Shown here: positions 8,799-17,882 of the stretch, piece by piece
Position numbering within the stretch: the first letter of the stretch is position 1
How the letters are laid out: each line of letters opens with the position of its first letter
Assembly: GCF_041897535.1 (NCBI RefSeq)
Contig: NZ_CP169217.1
Coordinates: 1,736,001 to 1,800,000, forward strand
Direction: 5' to 3'
From: Methylomicrobium lacus_A
Lineage (GTDB): Bacteria > Pseudomonadota > Gammaproteobacteria > Methylococcales > Methylomonadaceae
DNA length: 64,000 nt
The notes under the pieces: model-generated
Databases searched by the model: none
What the model was told of the DNA's origin: nothing
The model's input: only the letters and a program-made list of their open reading frames with translations
Program-made: the position numbers and the translations under genes

Positions 8799-9022
8799 TT
8801 AGCTGGCGAGTTTGAAATCGGCCAGCAGGGTCATCCGGCCGAAACCCGAAGCTTTCTCGTAATAACGGCGGTCGGCGGTCACCAGTGTGGCTCCGGCGGT
8901 GTTAAGAGCCACCGCGTGTATAGGGTATCGAACAAGTGATGCCGGCAACGGATCGCAAGATCCATGGCCGTGGCGTAAATATCCGGCTCCACGGAAAAAC
9001 GGCTATCGACCACGATAATCAT
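8799..9022 (-). pseudogene. VapC-type PIN-domain toxin, deleted and frameshifted remnant
   Basis: The ATG at 9022 overlaps the antitoxin stop by four bases, and translation begins MIIVVDSRF like a VapC. It then jumps to the C-terminal part, DLAIRCRHHLFDTLYHAVAL, which after a frameshift near 8920-8935 continues NTAGATLVTADRRYYEKASG and ends at 8799. Family proteins are about 130 residues; here some 60 central residues are missing and the reading frame is broken, so the toxin should be inactive. The preserved C-terminal motif LVTADRRYY is typical of PIN domains. Confidence 0.75.
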
Positions 9023-9252
9023 GGCCGACCGTCTTCCCGCGCCGCCCGCAGCTCTTCATCGGTCATGGCAGGCGCATGTTTACGCCGTTCCAAAATTCTT
9101 GCAATTGCCTCATGACTGCGCTGTTTACGCTGTGCGCGTTCGACGGCTTCACGCATCAAATCGGCGATAACGGCGCTCTTGTTCTGGCCTTTGTAAGCTT
9201 CATTAAACGCATCTTTAACGTCATCCGGCACACTGAAATTCACGGTAGCCAT
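9019..9252 (-). CDS. Ribbon-helix-helix antitoxin
   Basis: 77 residues starting MATVNFSVPDDVKDAFNEAY, a short beta strand followed by helices as in ribbon-helix-helix antitoxins. The C-terminal arm (ILERRKHAPAMTDEELRAAR) would be the toxin-binding part. AAGGAGG precedes the ATG at 9252; a longer frame from 9285 would place the start inside the operator palindrome and is rejected. The partner toxin overlapping its stop is broken, so this is an orphan antitoxin, perhaps retained as a DNA-binding protein. Confidence 0.75.
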   Translation of the reverse strand: MATVNFSVPDDVKDAFNEAYKGQNKSAVIADLMREAVERAQRKQRSHEAIARILERRKHAPAMTDEELRAAREDGRP

Positions 9253-9266
9253 AATGGCCTCCTTAA

Positions 9267-9285
9267 TTGTTGAAATTTTCAACAA
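9267..9285. promoter_or_regulatory. 19-bp palindrome, probable antitoxin operator
   Basis: TTGTTGAAA-T-TTTCAACAA is a perfect palindrome ending 15 bases upstream of the antitoxin start. Type II antitoxins of this class commonly repress their own promoter through such sites. The role is inferred. Confidence 0.6.
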
Positions 9286-9639
9286 ATTATCCGCCGTTGC
9301 CGGACTAATAGCAATGATCGCTCGAAGTCGTCGTTATTAAGTACCTGTGCCTAATTATTCAGACGACATCATCAACTATGTCACTGTTTTTATTGACCGC
9401 TTTTCGTAAGCAGCCTAAAAATACCAGGTTTATTTTGCACATGCACTTATCAGGAACTCGCCAAGGGCTTTGGCGTCCCCGAATAGGCGTTTATGTTTGC
9501 CAAAACCAAAGCCAATGAAGTACGTGTCAAGTCCCGGGAAATTAAAGCCTTAACGCCTGGAGTGAAATCGGCTAACAGCGGGTTAGCTCATCCAAACGGG
9601 ATATTGTTGCCCGCCCCAGGAAAGCCGTATCGATAATGG
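9286..9639. other. Intergenic, no supported gene
   Basis: AT-rich next to the antitoxin promoter. A short frame from 9493 (MFAKTKANEVRVKSREIK) lacks a convincing start signal and family, so it is not called. Confidence 0.4.
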
Positions 9640-10533
9640 CTATGGCTTGCCGCGCAAAGCTGCCTCATGAAATAAACGCACTAGCGGTGCATAGCGGCCA
9701 TGCACCATGGCATGTTCCATTGCAGCGTAATACATCGCCCTGTTTTCGCCATCGAATACCGGCGGCATCAGCCGGGCATTCAAGCACTGCGCCATCACCA
9801 ACGCTCTGCCTACACGCCCATTGCCGTCACCGAACGGGTGAATCGCAATAAACCAGGCATGCGCCCTGGCAATTTCCTCCAGGTTTGATGCGCCGCTCAT
9901 TTTATATACCCATCGATTGACCTCTTCGGGAATATCCTCCGGCAATGTGGTATGCATATCGGCAAGCTTGCCCATCACACGTATCTTGTCGGAATAGAAA
10001 CCTGCGTTCTCATGCACGCCGCGCATCAAAGCCACATGCAAGGATTTGATGCTCTCTTCCGTAATCGTCATCGATTCTCCATGCTCAACTATTTTCCTCC
10101 ATAGCCATCGATGGGTAAAAAACGTATTAATCGCTTCATGAAATGTCTGCCTGTCCATATTTTTGGGCAGTTTTTCTTCATCGATCACCTTATCGAAATC
10201 CGCTCTGGTCATATCGGTTTCAATTTCAATGGTGCCATAACTGATGCGGCGCAAGAACGGCATAAAAAGCGCTTCGTTTTTCGGCATGTCATCCGGCAAC
10301 AACACCGGAGCCAAAGTCTGCCTGGGATTATCCCATTCTGGAATAAGGATATGCCTGCAATACAGCACATCGATATCCAGGCGATGCTCAGGCTTGATGG
10401 ATTCCGGCCTGTCGCGCCAGTTGAGAAGTGACCTGCGAGAAACGCCAATTGCTTCCGCAAGCTTTGTCGAATAAGCAAAATGCGTCTGCAACCGATCAAG
10501 TTTATCTATATTGCTTATTTCACGGTATTTCAT
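9640..10533 (-). CDS. Fic-domain protein (AMPylase type)
   Basis: 297 residues. The Fic active-site loop is IHPFGDGNGRVGR (about residues 231-243), with the catalytic His, the Asp/Asn that bind the nucleotide phosphates and the final Arg all present. The N-terminal 60 residues contain a helix-turn-helix-like stretch (STKLAEAIGVSRRSLLNWRD), so this is a Fic protein with an attached DNA-binding or auto-regulatory domain. Such enzymes usually transfer AMP to a protein target. I did not find a clear (S/T)xxxE(G/N) inhibitory motif inside the protein or a neighbouring small antitoxin. It sits alone in the toxin-rich accessory zone. Confidence 0.85.
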   Translation of the reverse strand: MKYREISNIDKLDRLQTHFAYSTKLAEAIGVSRRSLLNWRDRPESIKPEHRLDIDVLYCRHILIPEWDNPRQTLAPVLLPDDMPKNEALFMPFLRRISYGTIEIETDMTRADFDKVIDEEKLPKNMDRQTFHEAINTFFTHRWLWRKIVEHGESMTITEESIKSLHVALMRGVHENAGFYSDKIRVMGKLADMHTTLPEDIPEEVNRWVYKMSGASNLEEIARAHAWFIAIHPFGDGNGRVGRALVMAQCLNARLMPPVFDGENRAMYYAAMEHAMVHGRYAPLVRLFHEAALRGKP

Positions 10534-10719
10534 CGTGGGTTACAGGGTTTTCCGGCGATTGATCGAGATGGTAACCAATGCGAGAAGTAATATCAAATAT
10601 TAGCGATATATTTCTCACAAAAAAACAACCGCTGTGGATGGCTTTGCTGCATAATTCGAAAGCCGGATGAGCCTTGCAGGGTGGACGGCGCTTTTCTGCC
10701 TACCGAATTTGATTCAAAC

Positions 10720-10750
10720 GGTGGGCAAACGATAAAGCTGTTTGCCCACC
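10720..10750. repeat. Palindromic repeat with perfect 11-bp arms
   Basis: GGTGGGCAAAC (10720-10730) and GTTTGCCCACC (10740-10750) around a 9-base spacer. It is related to the copy at 8751-8781. Confidence 0.65.
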
Positions 10751-10812
10751 CTGTTATAAACATGTCAATGCCGGAGATATTCTCGCGCCGTTGGACGAAG
10801 AATGGTCGAGCG

Positions 10813-10902
10813 ATGCTAACAATCTGTGACACCCACATTCTGCTGTTTTGGGCAGATCAACACAAACGTCTTACGAGCGCCGCACGGGAGATGGCGGGTA
10901 AC
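10813..10902 (+). pseudogene. N-terminal fragment of a VapC/PIN toxin
   Basis: From the ATG at 10813: MLTICDTHILLFWADQHKRL followed by TSAAREMAG, the typical opening of a PIN-domain toxin (first acidic residue in CDTH). After about 29 residues the similarity stops and the frame runs into unrelated sequence, so about 100 residues are missing. No antitoxin is recognisable upstream, though a MPEIFSRRW-like stretch just before it may be an antitoxin tail. Confidence 0.6.
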
Positions 10903-10963
10903 GTGTTTTTGGTGTCTGCCCCTTTATTCCTTTGCATTGTTTATTGTTATGGCCCCCCGCCCC

Positions 10964-11755
10964 TCAGACCGGACGAACAGTTCGACATTTAGGATAACCA
11001 CTACAACCCCAAAATTGGCGGCCTTGATCATCACCGCTTCGAGCCGTTCTTAACAGCATCGGTTTACCGCATCTTGGGCATGAGTTTTGCCCTTGCTGCG
11101 GTTTTTGCTCGACAATCATCTTCACATGGTTAACATGGTCGAGATGGGTTTTGATCGAGGGTTTAAGACGCCCCGTTTGAATTTTATGGCAAATCTCCCG
11201 AACCTCGCTATCGCTCAGGATCGGCTGTTGTTTGCTTTTGATAAACCGGATATAGCCGCCAGCATAAACGACATGCTCGGGCATCGGCGTTTTGAACTCG
11301 CTGTCTCCGATAAATACGACTAAGGAAAACAGCTTATCCGCGCCAATTCCTAAAGCGGATTCCAGGGTTTTCGTATGCTTGAAATTCTGGCGCAGTGGAT
11401 TTTGAAATTTGCCGGTGTAGCGATAAATCTTCTGCGTCCAGAATTCTTGCCGTGGGCCGCCAAAGATCCAGCCTTTCATGTTTTTGGTTTCGATCACAAA
11501 CACGCCGTAGCGCGACACAATGACATGGTCGATTTGTGTGGTTCCGTCCTCCGTTGGCAAGGTGACATTTTTGAACAGTGTGTAGATCTTCTTATCAAGA
11601 AACAACTTGGCGAGGACGTTGACTTGAAATTCACCTACAACGCCCTTCATGAAGGGCGTTTTCAACAAACTAACAATCATCAACAAAAGAAACAACCACC
11701 AGTAGTTAGCTAACAGTGGAGCAAATGCTTGTATGAAAATTTTGGTTAAATCCAT
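10964..11755 (-). CDS. NERD-domain membrane protein with topoisomerase-type zinc finger
   Basis: 263 residues. A membrane segment near the N-terminus (WWLFLLLMIVSLL) is followed by a NERD nuclease-related domain with the motifs TTQIDHVIVSRYGVFVIETK (conserved Asp and ExK) around residues 70-95. The C-terminus is a four-cysteine zinc ribbon (CPRCGKPM ... CSGYPKC) like that of bacterial topoisomerase I. NERD proteins with this tail are common next to defence loci; the activity is usually assumed to be DNA cleavage but is poorly studied. It is divergent from the helicase gene that begins 222 bases away. Confidence 0.85.
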   Translation of the reverse strand: MDLTKIFIQAFAPLLANYWWLFLLLMIVSLLKTPFMKGVVGEFQVNVLAKLFLDKKIYTLFKNVTLPTEDGTTQIDHVIVSRYGVFVIETKNMKGWIFGGPRQEFWTQKIYRYTGKFQNPLRQNFKHTKTLESALGIGADKLFSLVVFIGDSEFKTPMPEHVVYAGGYIRFIKSKQQPILSDSEVREICHKIQTGRLKPSIKTHLDHVNHVKMIVEQKPQQGQNSCPRCGKPMLLRTARSGDDQGRQFWGCSGYPKCRTVRPV

Positions 11756-11977
11756 TCCGTTCTCTCTTGGGTTTTAATGTATTCTGCCACCCTAATGCTC
11801 GGTGTCATATTGTGTAAACGTTATAACGTATAGCCCCAAAAGAACCGTCGCCCTCAAGCTGGCCATTGACGTTGCTCATTCTAAAGCCTAGATTGTGTCA
11901 GCGAATTTTTCTAGGTATGCTATGAGATTACGGACTAAACTCAGATTGCTTGCTAACATTGGCGTATTGATAACCGA

Positions 11978-14900
11978 ATGGAAATAATCGACAACATCAA
12001 CCACTTGTTGGGTGAAAACCTCAAACGGACGCTCAAAACCAATGCCAAGCTCAAAATTGCCGCATCCTGTTTTTCGATCTATGCCTTTGCCGCTTTGAAG
12101 CGAGAACTCGAACGCATTGACTCGCTTGAATTTATCTTTACCGCGCCGACCTTTGTCCCCCACGAAGTTTCCGATAAAATCAAGAAAGAGCAACGCGAAT
12201 TCCATATCCCGAAAGCCGGCCGGGAGCGCAATTTCTATGGCAGTGAGTTCGAGATACAACTCAAGAACAAACTGACGCAACGGGCGATAGCCAAGGAATG
12301 TGCCGATTGGATGCGCCGTAAGGCCACCTTCCGCTCCAATCGCAGCAAAGCTCCGATGCAGCAATTCGCCTGTGTCGACAACAACGCCAATGCGGCTATT
12401 TATATGCCGTTGCATGGCTTTACGGCGGTCGATCTGGGCTATCAAAAAGGCGATGCGGTTTCGAATATCGTCAGTAAAATGGATGAACCGTCCAATACCC
12501 AGTTTTTTTTAAGCCTGTTTGATCAAATCTGGAACGACCCGGAAAAACTGGAAGATGTCACCGCCAGGCTCTGCGAACACATCGCCTCGGTTTATCAGGA
12601 AAATTCCCCGGAGCGCATTTATTTCCTGATGCTTTACAACATCTTCAACGAATTTCTGGAAGATTTGAATGAAGACGTTTTACCGAATGACCGTACCGGC
12701 TATCAGGACAGCCTGATCTGGAAAAAGCTGTTTAACTTTCAGAAAGACGCCGCCACCGGCATCATCAACAAACTGGAAACTTATAACGGCTGCATCCTGG
12801 CAGACAGCGTGGGCCTGGGAAAAACTTTTACCGCCTTGGCGGTGATTAAATATTACGAACTCCGCAACCGTTCGGTATTGGTGCTGTGCCCAAAAAAATT
12901 GGCCGATAACTGGCTGACTTACAACCGCAATCTCACCACCAACATTTTTGTGAAAGACCGCTTCAACTACGACGTGCTGTGTCATACCGATTTGTTGCGC
13001 ACCAGCGGTGAATCCTATGGCATTCCATTGAATCGTATCAACTGGAGTAACTACGATTTAGTCGTTATCGACGAATCGCATAATTTCCGCAACAACGATG
13101 CCTTTAAAGACCGGGAAACCCGCTATCAAAAGCTGATGAATGCGGTGATCAAACAAGGGGTAAAAACCAAAGTGTTGATGCTATCCGCCACACCGGTCAA
13201 CAATCGCTTTGCGGATTTACGTAATCAGCTGGCCCTGGCTTACGAGGGCGATTCCGACAACCTCAGTCAAAAGTTACGGACCGAAAAAGACATCGAGACC
13301 ATTTTCAACCGCGCCCAAGCGGCCTTCAACGCCTGGTCCATCTTGCCGCCGGAAGAACGCACCGCTTCAGCGATTCTCAGCGCCTTGGATTTTGACTTTT
13401 TTGAACTGCTCGACAGCGTTACCATTGCCCGCTCGCGCAAACATATCGAGACTTTCTATGATACCGCCGATATAGGCAAATTCCCTCAGCGTCTCAAGCC
13501 GTTGTCGTTTCATTGTCCGCTGACACATCGCGACGATGTCATTGGCTTTAATGATATATTCAATCAACTTTCGTTACCGAGACTGGCCGTGTATGCCCCG
13601 ATCAGTTACATTTTGCCCAGCCGTCTTTCCAAGTACGAAGACCTGTACGATACCCAGGTCAGTGGTAAAGGCACACTACGGCAAGCAGACAGGGAAAGAA
13701 GTTTGCAAGCGTTAATGACCACCAATCTGTTAAAGCGCTTGGAAAGTTCGGTGGAAGCATTCCGACTAACTCTGCAAAGCTTAAAAGACAATCATCAGAA
13801 AACGCTGGCAAAAATTGACGACTTCATTAAAACCGGTCAAGCCGCCAATTTTGCCGATACCAGCGCCGCGTTTGAAAATGTCGACGAAGACGATGAAAGT
13901 TTCCCGATGCCAGACGATGCCAGCATCGGCAACAAAGTCCAAATCAATCTGGCGGACATGGACTTGCCTTCCTGGCAGCATGACTTGAATGCCGATTTAT
14001 TCGTCATCGAAGGTTTATTGCAAGAAATGAGCAAAGTCGGCCCCGAAGACGACGCCAAACTTCAGCACCTGAAAAGCCATATTCATGGCAAACTGGCAAA
14101 CCCGATTAATGCCGGCAACAAAAAGGTGCTGATATTTACCGCCTTCGCGGATACCGCCAATTACCTCTACGAGCATCTGGCCGATAGCCTGCATGCCAGT
14201 CATCATCTACACACCGGCAAAGTCACCGGAAGCGACAGCCCCAAGTCCACGTTAAAAAAATCCTACGACTTTCAGTCGCTATTGACCCTGTTTTCTCCGC
14301 GCTCCAAGGACAAAGCCGCCATCTTGCCCACGGAATCCGCTGAAATAGACATCCTGATCGGCACCGACTGTATTTCCGAAGGCCAAAACCTGCAAGACTG
14401 CGATTACTTGATCAATTACGACATACACTGGAACCCGGTTCGCATCATTCAGCGATTCGGCCGGGTGGATCGGATCGGCTCGCAAAACAACTGCATCCAA
14501 TTGGTCAACTATTGGCCGGACATCAGCCTGGACGAATACATCAACCTCAAGGAGCGGGTTGAAAACCGCATGATCATTGCCGACGTCACCGCCACTGGCG
14601 ATGATAACGTGCTCAGCACCCAATCCCACGATGTCGCCTATCGCAAAGAGCAACTTCGCCGCTTGCAGGAAGAAGTCATTGAAATGGAAGACCTGAAAAC
14701 CGGCGTATCGATCACCGATTTAGGCTTGAACGATTTCAGGATGGATTTGCTCAACTACGTTAAATCCAACGGCGACCTTGCCAATATCCCCAGTGGCATG
14801 CACGCCGTGGCGCCTGCAAATCGCGCAATTGGCTTATTGCCGGGCGTGATCTTCACCCTGCGTAACCGTAACCACAGCGTCAACATCAACCAGCAAAACC

Positions 14901-15247
14901 GCCTGCATCCCTATTACCTGGTGTATATTGGACAAGACGGCAAGATCATTACCGATCATACCGAAGTCAAACGCTTGCTGGATTTAGTCCGCACCGCCTG
15001 CAAAGGCCAGCATCAACCGATTAGTTCGGTTTGTCAGCTTTTCAATCAAGCGACTGATGACGGCCGCAACATGCAGGCTTACTCCAACTTGCTCGATCAA
15101 GCCATCCGCTCGATGGTCGATGTCAAAGAAGAGAAAGACCTCGATAGCCTGTTCAGCGGCGGCAAAACCACCGCCTTGATTAACACCATCGCCGGCTTGG
15201 ACGACTTTGAGCTGATCACATTTCTAGTCATTCAGGAACAAGCATGA
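11978..15247 (+). CDS. SNF2/DEAD-like helicase of the defence island, PLD-like N-terminus
   Basis: 1089 residues. Helicase motifs in order: I DSVGLGKTFTAL (about 276-287), II VVIDESHNF (about 361), III LMLSATPVNNR (about 401), and the second RecA lobe with GTDCISEGQNLQDCDYLINY and VI QRFGRVDRIGS (about 825). The first 200 residues look like a degenerate phospholipase-D-type fold without an obvious HxK motif. It is the first gene of a same-strand run ending with type III Res at 24328, and its stop overlaps the DUF4391 start (ATGA). It probably translocates on DNA as part of a restriction-type defence. Residues 500-720 have no clear assignment. Confidence 0.85.
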   Translation: MEIIDNINHLLGENLKRTLKTNAKLKIAASCFSIYAFAALKRELERIDSLEFIFTAPTFVPHEVSDKIKKEQREFHIPKAGRERNFYGSEFEIQLKNKLTQRAIAKECADWMRRKATFRSNRSKAPMQQFACVDNNANAAIYMPLHGFTAVDLGYQKGDAVSNIVSKMDEPSNTQFFLSLFDQIWNDPEKLEDVTARLCEHIASVYQENSPERIYFLMLYNIFNEFLEDLNEDVLPNDRTGYQDSLIWKKLFNFQKDAATGIINKLETYNGCILADSVGLGKTFTALAVIKYYELRNRSVLVLCPKKLADNWLTYNRNLTTNIFVKDRFNYDVLCHTDLLRTSGESYGIPLNRINWSNYDLVVIDESHNFRNNDAFKDRETRYQKLMNAVIKQGVKTKVLMLSATPVNNRFADLRNQLALAYEGDSDNLSQKLRTEKDIETIFNRAQAAFNAWSILPPEERTASAILSALDFDFFELLDSVTIARSRKHIETFYDTADIGKFPQRLKPLSFHCPLTHRDDVIGFNDIFNQLSLPRLAVYAPISYILPSRLSKYEDLYDTQVSGKGTLRQADRERSLQALMTTNLLKRLESSVEAFRLTLQSLKDNHQKTLAKIDDFIKTGQAANFADTSAAFENVDEDDESFPMPDDASIGNKVQINLADMDLPSWQHDLNADLFVIEGLLQEMSKVGPEDDAKLQHLKSHIHGKLANPINAGNKKVLIFTAFADTANYLYEHLADSLHASHHLHTGKVTGSDSPKSTLKKSYDFQSLLTLFSPRSKDKAAILPTESAEIDILIGTDCISEGQNLQDCDYLINYDIHWNPVRIIQRFGRVDRIGSQNNCIQLVNYWPDISLDEYINLKERVENRMIIADVTATGDDNVLSTQSHDVAYRKEQLRRLQEEVIEMEDLKTGVSITDLGLNDFRMDLLNYVKSNGDLANIPSGMHAVAPANRAIGLLPGVIFTLRNRNHSVNINQQNRLHPYYLVYIGQDGKIITDHTEVKRLLDLVRTACKGQHQPISSVCQLFNQATDDGRNMQAYSNLLDQAIRSMVDVKEEKDLDSLFSGGKTTALINTIAGLDDFELITFLVIQEQA

Positions 15248-15906
15248 GCCGAGCTTTGTTTGCTTATCCCAAACAAGCTCAGTTTGGCCGTGTACTGCCG
15301 AAAAACAAAATCTACGAACACACATCGCCCAGCCCGGCATTGAAAGCGCTGTTTGTTCAGCAGATCGATCAAATCGTCTGGCAATACAAGCTGGCTCCGG
15401 AAACGATCAACCTGCCCGCCAAACCGGCGGTCCCGGAAATTCAGATATTCGACATCACTCTGAAAACAGCGGAACTGGACCACGATGTGTTACGCTGCAT
15501 CGATAAAGCCATTCCGTTTCCGATTATTTTTCAGCTTTCTCATGACAACCGTATTCAAACTATCGCTACCTATAAACGCCCGAGCGAAGCCGATAACAAC
15601 AAATGGGTGATAGACGGCTATTTTGCCGATGATTGGCAACCGATAGAAACGCCAAGGCAACCCTTGCCGGTAGCCCTGGATTTGCAAGGCTTGTACGAGC
15701 AACTGCTCCGCCGGCTTTTACCTTTGCCACCCCGCGAGCAGGAAGCATTGAAAAATCATGTCGAACGTCTAGCGCAATGGCATGGCAAACACAACGAATA
15801 TCAAAAACTGCAAGCAAAGCTGAATAAAGAAAAGCAATTCAATCGCAAGGTTGAAATCAACGCCCAGCTTCGCCGCCTGAAAACCGAATTAGAACAGCTC
15901 AGCTAA
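15244..15906 (+). CDS. DUF4391-family protein
   Basis: 220 residues matching what I know of DUF4391: an alpha/beta N-terminal half (IQIFDITLKT, IPFPIIFQL, RIQTIATYKRPSE) and a charged coiled-coil C-terminus (KLNKEKQFNRKVEINAQLRR). Its function is unknown; it is repeatedly found between a helicase and a type III methyltransferase, as here. It is coupled to the helicase by an ATGA overlap and precedes mod by 18 bases. It could be an adaptor linking helicase and methylase. Confidence 0.75.
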   Translation: MSRALFAYPKQAQFGRVLPKNKIYEHTSPSPALKALFVQQIDQIVWQYKLAPETINLPAKPAVPEIQIFDITLKTAELDHDVLRCIDKAIPFPIIFQLSHDNRIQTIATYKRPSEADNNKWVIDGYFADDWQPIETPRQPLPVALDLQGLYEQLLRRLLPLPPREQEALKNHVERLAQWHGKHNEYQKLQAKLNKEKQFNRKVEINAQLRRLKTELEQLS

Positions 15907-16204
15907 AAACGAAATATCCCTCACATGGACAAACTGAAACTGCACACCCCTGACTTTACCGAAGCCAACATTACCAAACTTGCCGAATTGTTTCCCAACT
16001 GCGTCACCGAAAATCGTGATGCGCAAGGCCAAGTCAAACGGGCGATTGATTTCGATCAGCTCAAACAAGAGCTTTCCAACTCAATTGTGGAAGGCCCGCA
16101 GGAGCGCTATCAACTTAATTGGCCTGGTAAACGTGAAGCTCTGTTAACCGCGAACGCGCCGATTGCCAAGACCTTGCGCCCCTGCCGCGAGGAAAGCGTC
16201 GATT

Positions 16205-16212
16205 TCGATACC
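16205..16212. repeat. Left 8-bp target duplication of the IS66 element
   Basis: TCGATACC directly abuts the left end (GTAACCGTTCACGCCC) and is repeated at 17875-17882 after the right end. Eight bases is the IS66-family standard. Confidence 0.95.
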
Positions 16213-16220
16213 GTAACCGT

Positions 16221-17673
16221 TCACGCCCCCGAAGCCGAAGGCAAGCAAGCTAAAGCTGGGAATGGCAACCGGAAGGAGACATGCCCCTCCATCACCCCTT
16301 GCCAGCAAACCGTCCGCAGGGTCTGATAGACATTGACCTTGAGCCGCTTGCACGTCTCAATCAGGGACAACATCATCGGCCGAAACTGATTGCCCCGATG
16401 TGATTGCGTGAAGAAGCTGATTTTCCGCCAAATGACATACGGTCGCAGACTTTGCTCCGCAGCGTTGTTCGTCATCGGCACGCCTTGATATTTCAAAAAC
16501 GTCCACAGCCGTGGGCTGTCGCGCAAAAGCTTGCGACAGGCGTGGCCGGTGCGCGTATCGCCATGGGTCGTTGCGGTGCGTTCCAGGGTGGCTTGAAAAT
16601 GTTGGCGTAAGCGCTGCAAACGCCTTCGGTACAGCAAGGATTGGCAACCGCTGTGCTGCCAGCGCTTGCCGCAGTGCACCACCAGGCGGGCCAGGCGCAA
16701 CAGGTAAGTGCCGTCTTCCCCGGCTTGTCCCGAACGTCCGGAGATTTTCTCCAGGTTGCGGATGATGTGTGCCCAGCAGTACTGATGCCGGTCGGCGTCA
16801 TAATCGTTGTAAGCGCCGTGCCGGTCGGTGACCAGAATGCCGTCGAAATCGCCCAACAGTTCCCGGGCCGCCTGTTTGCCGCGCGAATAATGGGTCATAA
16901 AATAAGCCGCCTGCGGCGTGCTCAAGGACCACAGCCAGTAGCGGCTCTTCCCGCGAAAATGGCTGGTTTCATCGGCGTGAGCCAAGCCCGCGTCACGCAC
17001 CTGGTCGCCAATCTGTTGGTAGACGGGCAACAGCCAGTCGATCACCGGCGCTTGGGCTTCGCTGATCGCGCCCAAGCTGAAATCCAGCTGCCACTGCTCC
17101 GCCAACAGGCTCTCGATTTGACGCAGACTCAAGTGGTATTGGCTGTTCAGCAGACTGATCCAGGCGATCAAGCCGGGGCCCATTTGCCCGCTCGGCACGT
17201 CGTCCGGCAAGGCCGCGCGATGACGCGCCTTGCACTGTCTGCAACACCCGCTATAACAACGGTGCTCGACCACTTGGTAACGCACTTCCGGCAAGTCGAA
17301 AACTTGATGTCGGCGATAGCCGTCCATGACGACCTCGCCGCCGCAAGCACACTGGCTCTGCGGATAATAATGTTCGATCCGATCCACCGCTGAGGCATCC
17401 CAAAGCGCGTTCGTGCTTGCCATGCCCCGGCTGCGCGCCTTTCGCACGCCCGGTCGGTTTTTTCGACGGCCGCTCTGCGCGTTGCTTGGGGCTGTCTTGC
17501 GACGGCGGCTTTGAGGAGTTCTCCGAATGCGTATTGAGCTGCTCTTCCAGCTCCGCTTGCCGTTTTTGCAGTTCGACCAAAAGCTGCCACAGCGCGGCAA
17601 TGAGCTGCTGCGCTTCTTCGAGGCTCTGCGGGACTGGCGCCGGTTGACTGAGATCGATAACGAGTTTTGACAT
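16221..17673 (-). pseudogene. IS66-family transposase, frameshifted
   Basis: The N-terminal frame from 17673 (MSKLVIDLSQ, then the coiled coil QKRQAELEEQLNTH and the marker NSSKPPSQDSPKQR and GAQPGHGKHERA) loses register near 17399-17402. The remainder continues in the next frame from DASAVDRIEHYYPQ through the zinc-finger-like cysteines to the DDE domain (AHADETSHFRGK, ILVTDRHGAYN, TNNAAEQSLRPYVIWRK). One extra G in the GGG at that point explains it: removing it gives a continuous protein of about 480 residues. The stop lies in the left inverted repeat. Either the element is dead, a programmed slip occurs, or the base is a sequencing error. Confidence 0.85.
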
Positions 17674-17874
17674 ATCGCAATTTTCTAACAAGCGGCCGGG
17701 CTTTGGCAAGGGCGTGAACGGTTACCCAAAAGCTGCCACAGCGCGGCAATGAGCTGCTGCGCTTCTTCGAGGCTCTGCGGGACTGGCGCCGGTTGACTGA
17801 GATCGATAACGAGTTTTGACATATCGCAATTTTCTAACAAGCGGCCGGGCTTTGGCAAGGGCGTGAACGGTTAC
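17577..17874. repeat. 149-bp exact tandem duplication at the IS right end
   Basis: 17577-17725 is repeated without change at 17726-17874. The duplicated unit ends exactly at the terminal base of the element, so the right inverted repeat and the transposase start codon are both present twice. The flanking bases differ (A before copy 1, T after copy 2), which fixes the unit boundaries. Confidence 0.95.
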
Positions 17875-17882
17875 TCGATACC
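17875..17882. repeat. Right 8-bp target duplication of the IS66 element
   Basis: TCGATACC, identical to 16205-16212; the mod reading frame resumes at 17883 with codons for TQNLYIEGDNL. Confidence 0.95.

Larger units (their letters stand above)
16213..17874. mobile_element. IS66-family insertion sequence (ISBst12-like) inside mod
   Basis: Left end GTAACCGTTCACGCCC and right end GGGCGTGAACGGTTAC are inverted repeats beginning with the GTAA typical of IS66. The element carries one transposase gene and no tnpA/tnpB, like the ISBst12 subgroup. It is 1662 bp as inserted, but the last 149 bp are an exact tandem copy of the preceding 149, so the basic element is 16213-17725 (1513 bp). It is bounded by the target duplication TCGATACC (16205-16212 and 17875-17882). 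Confidence 0.93.
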
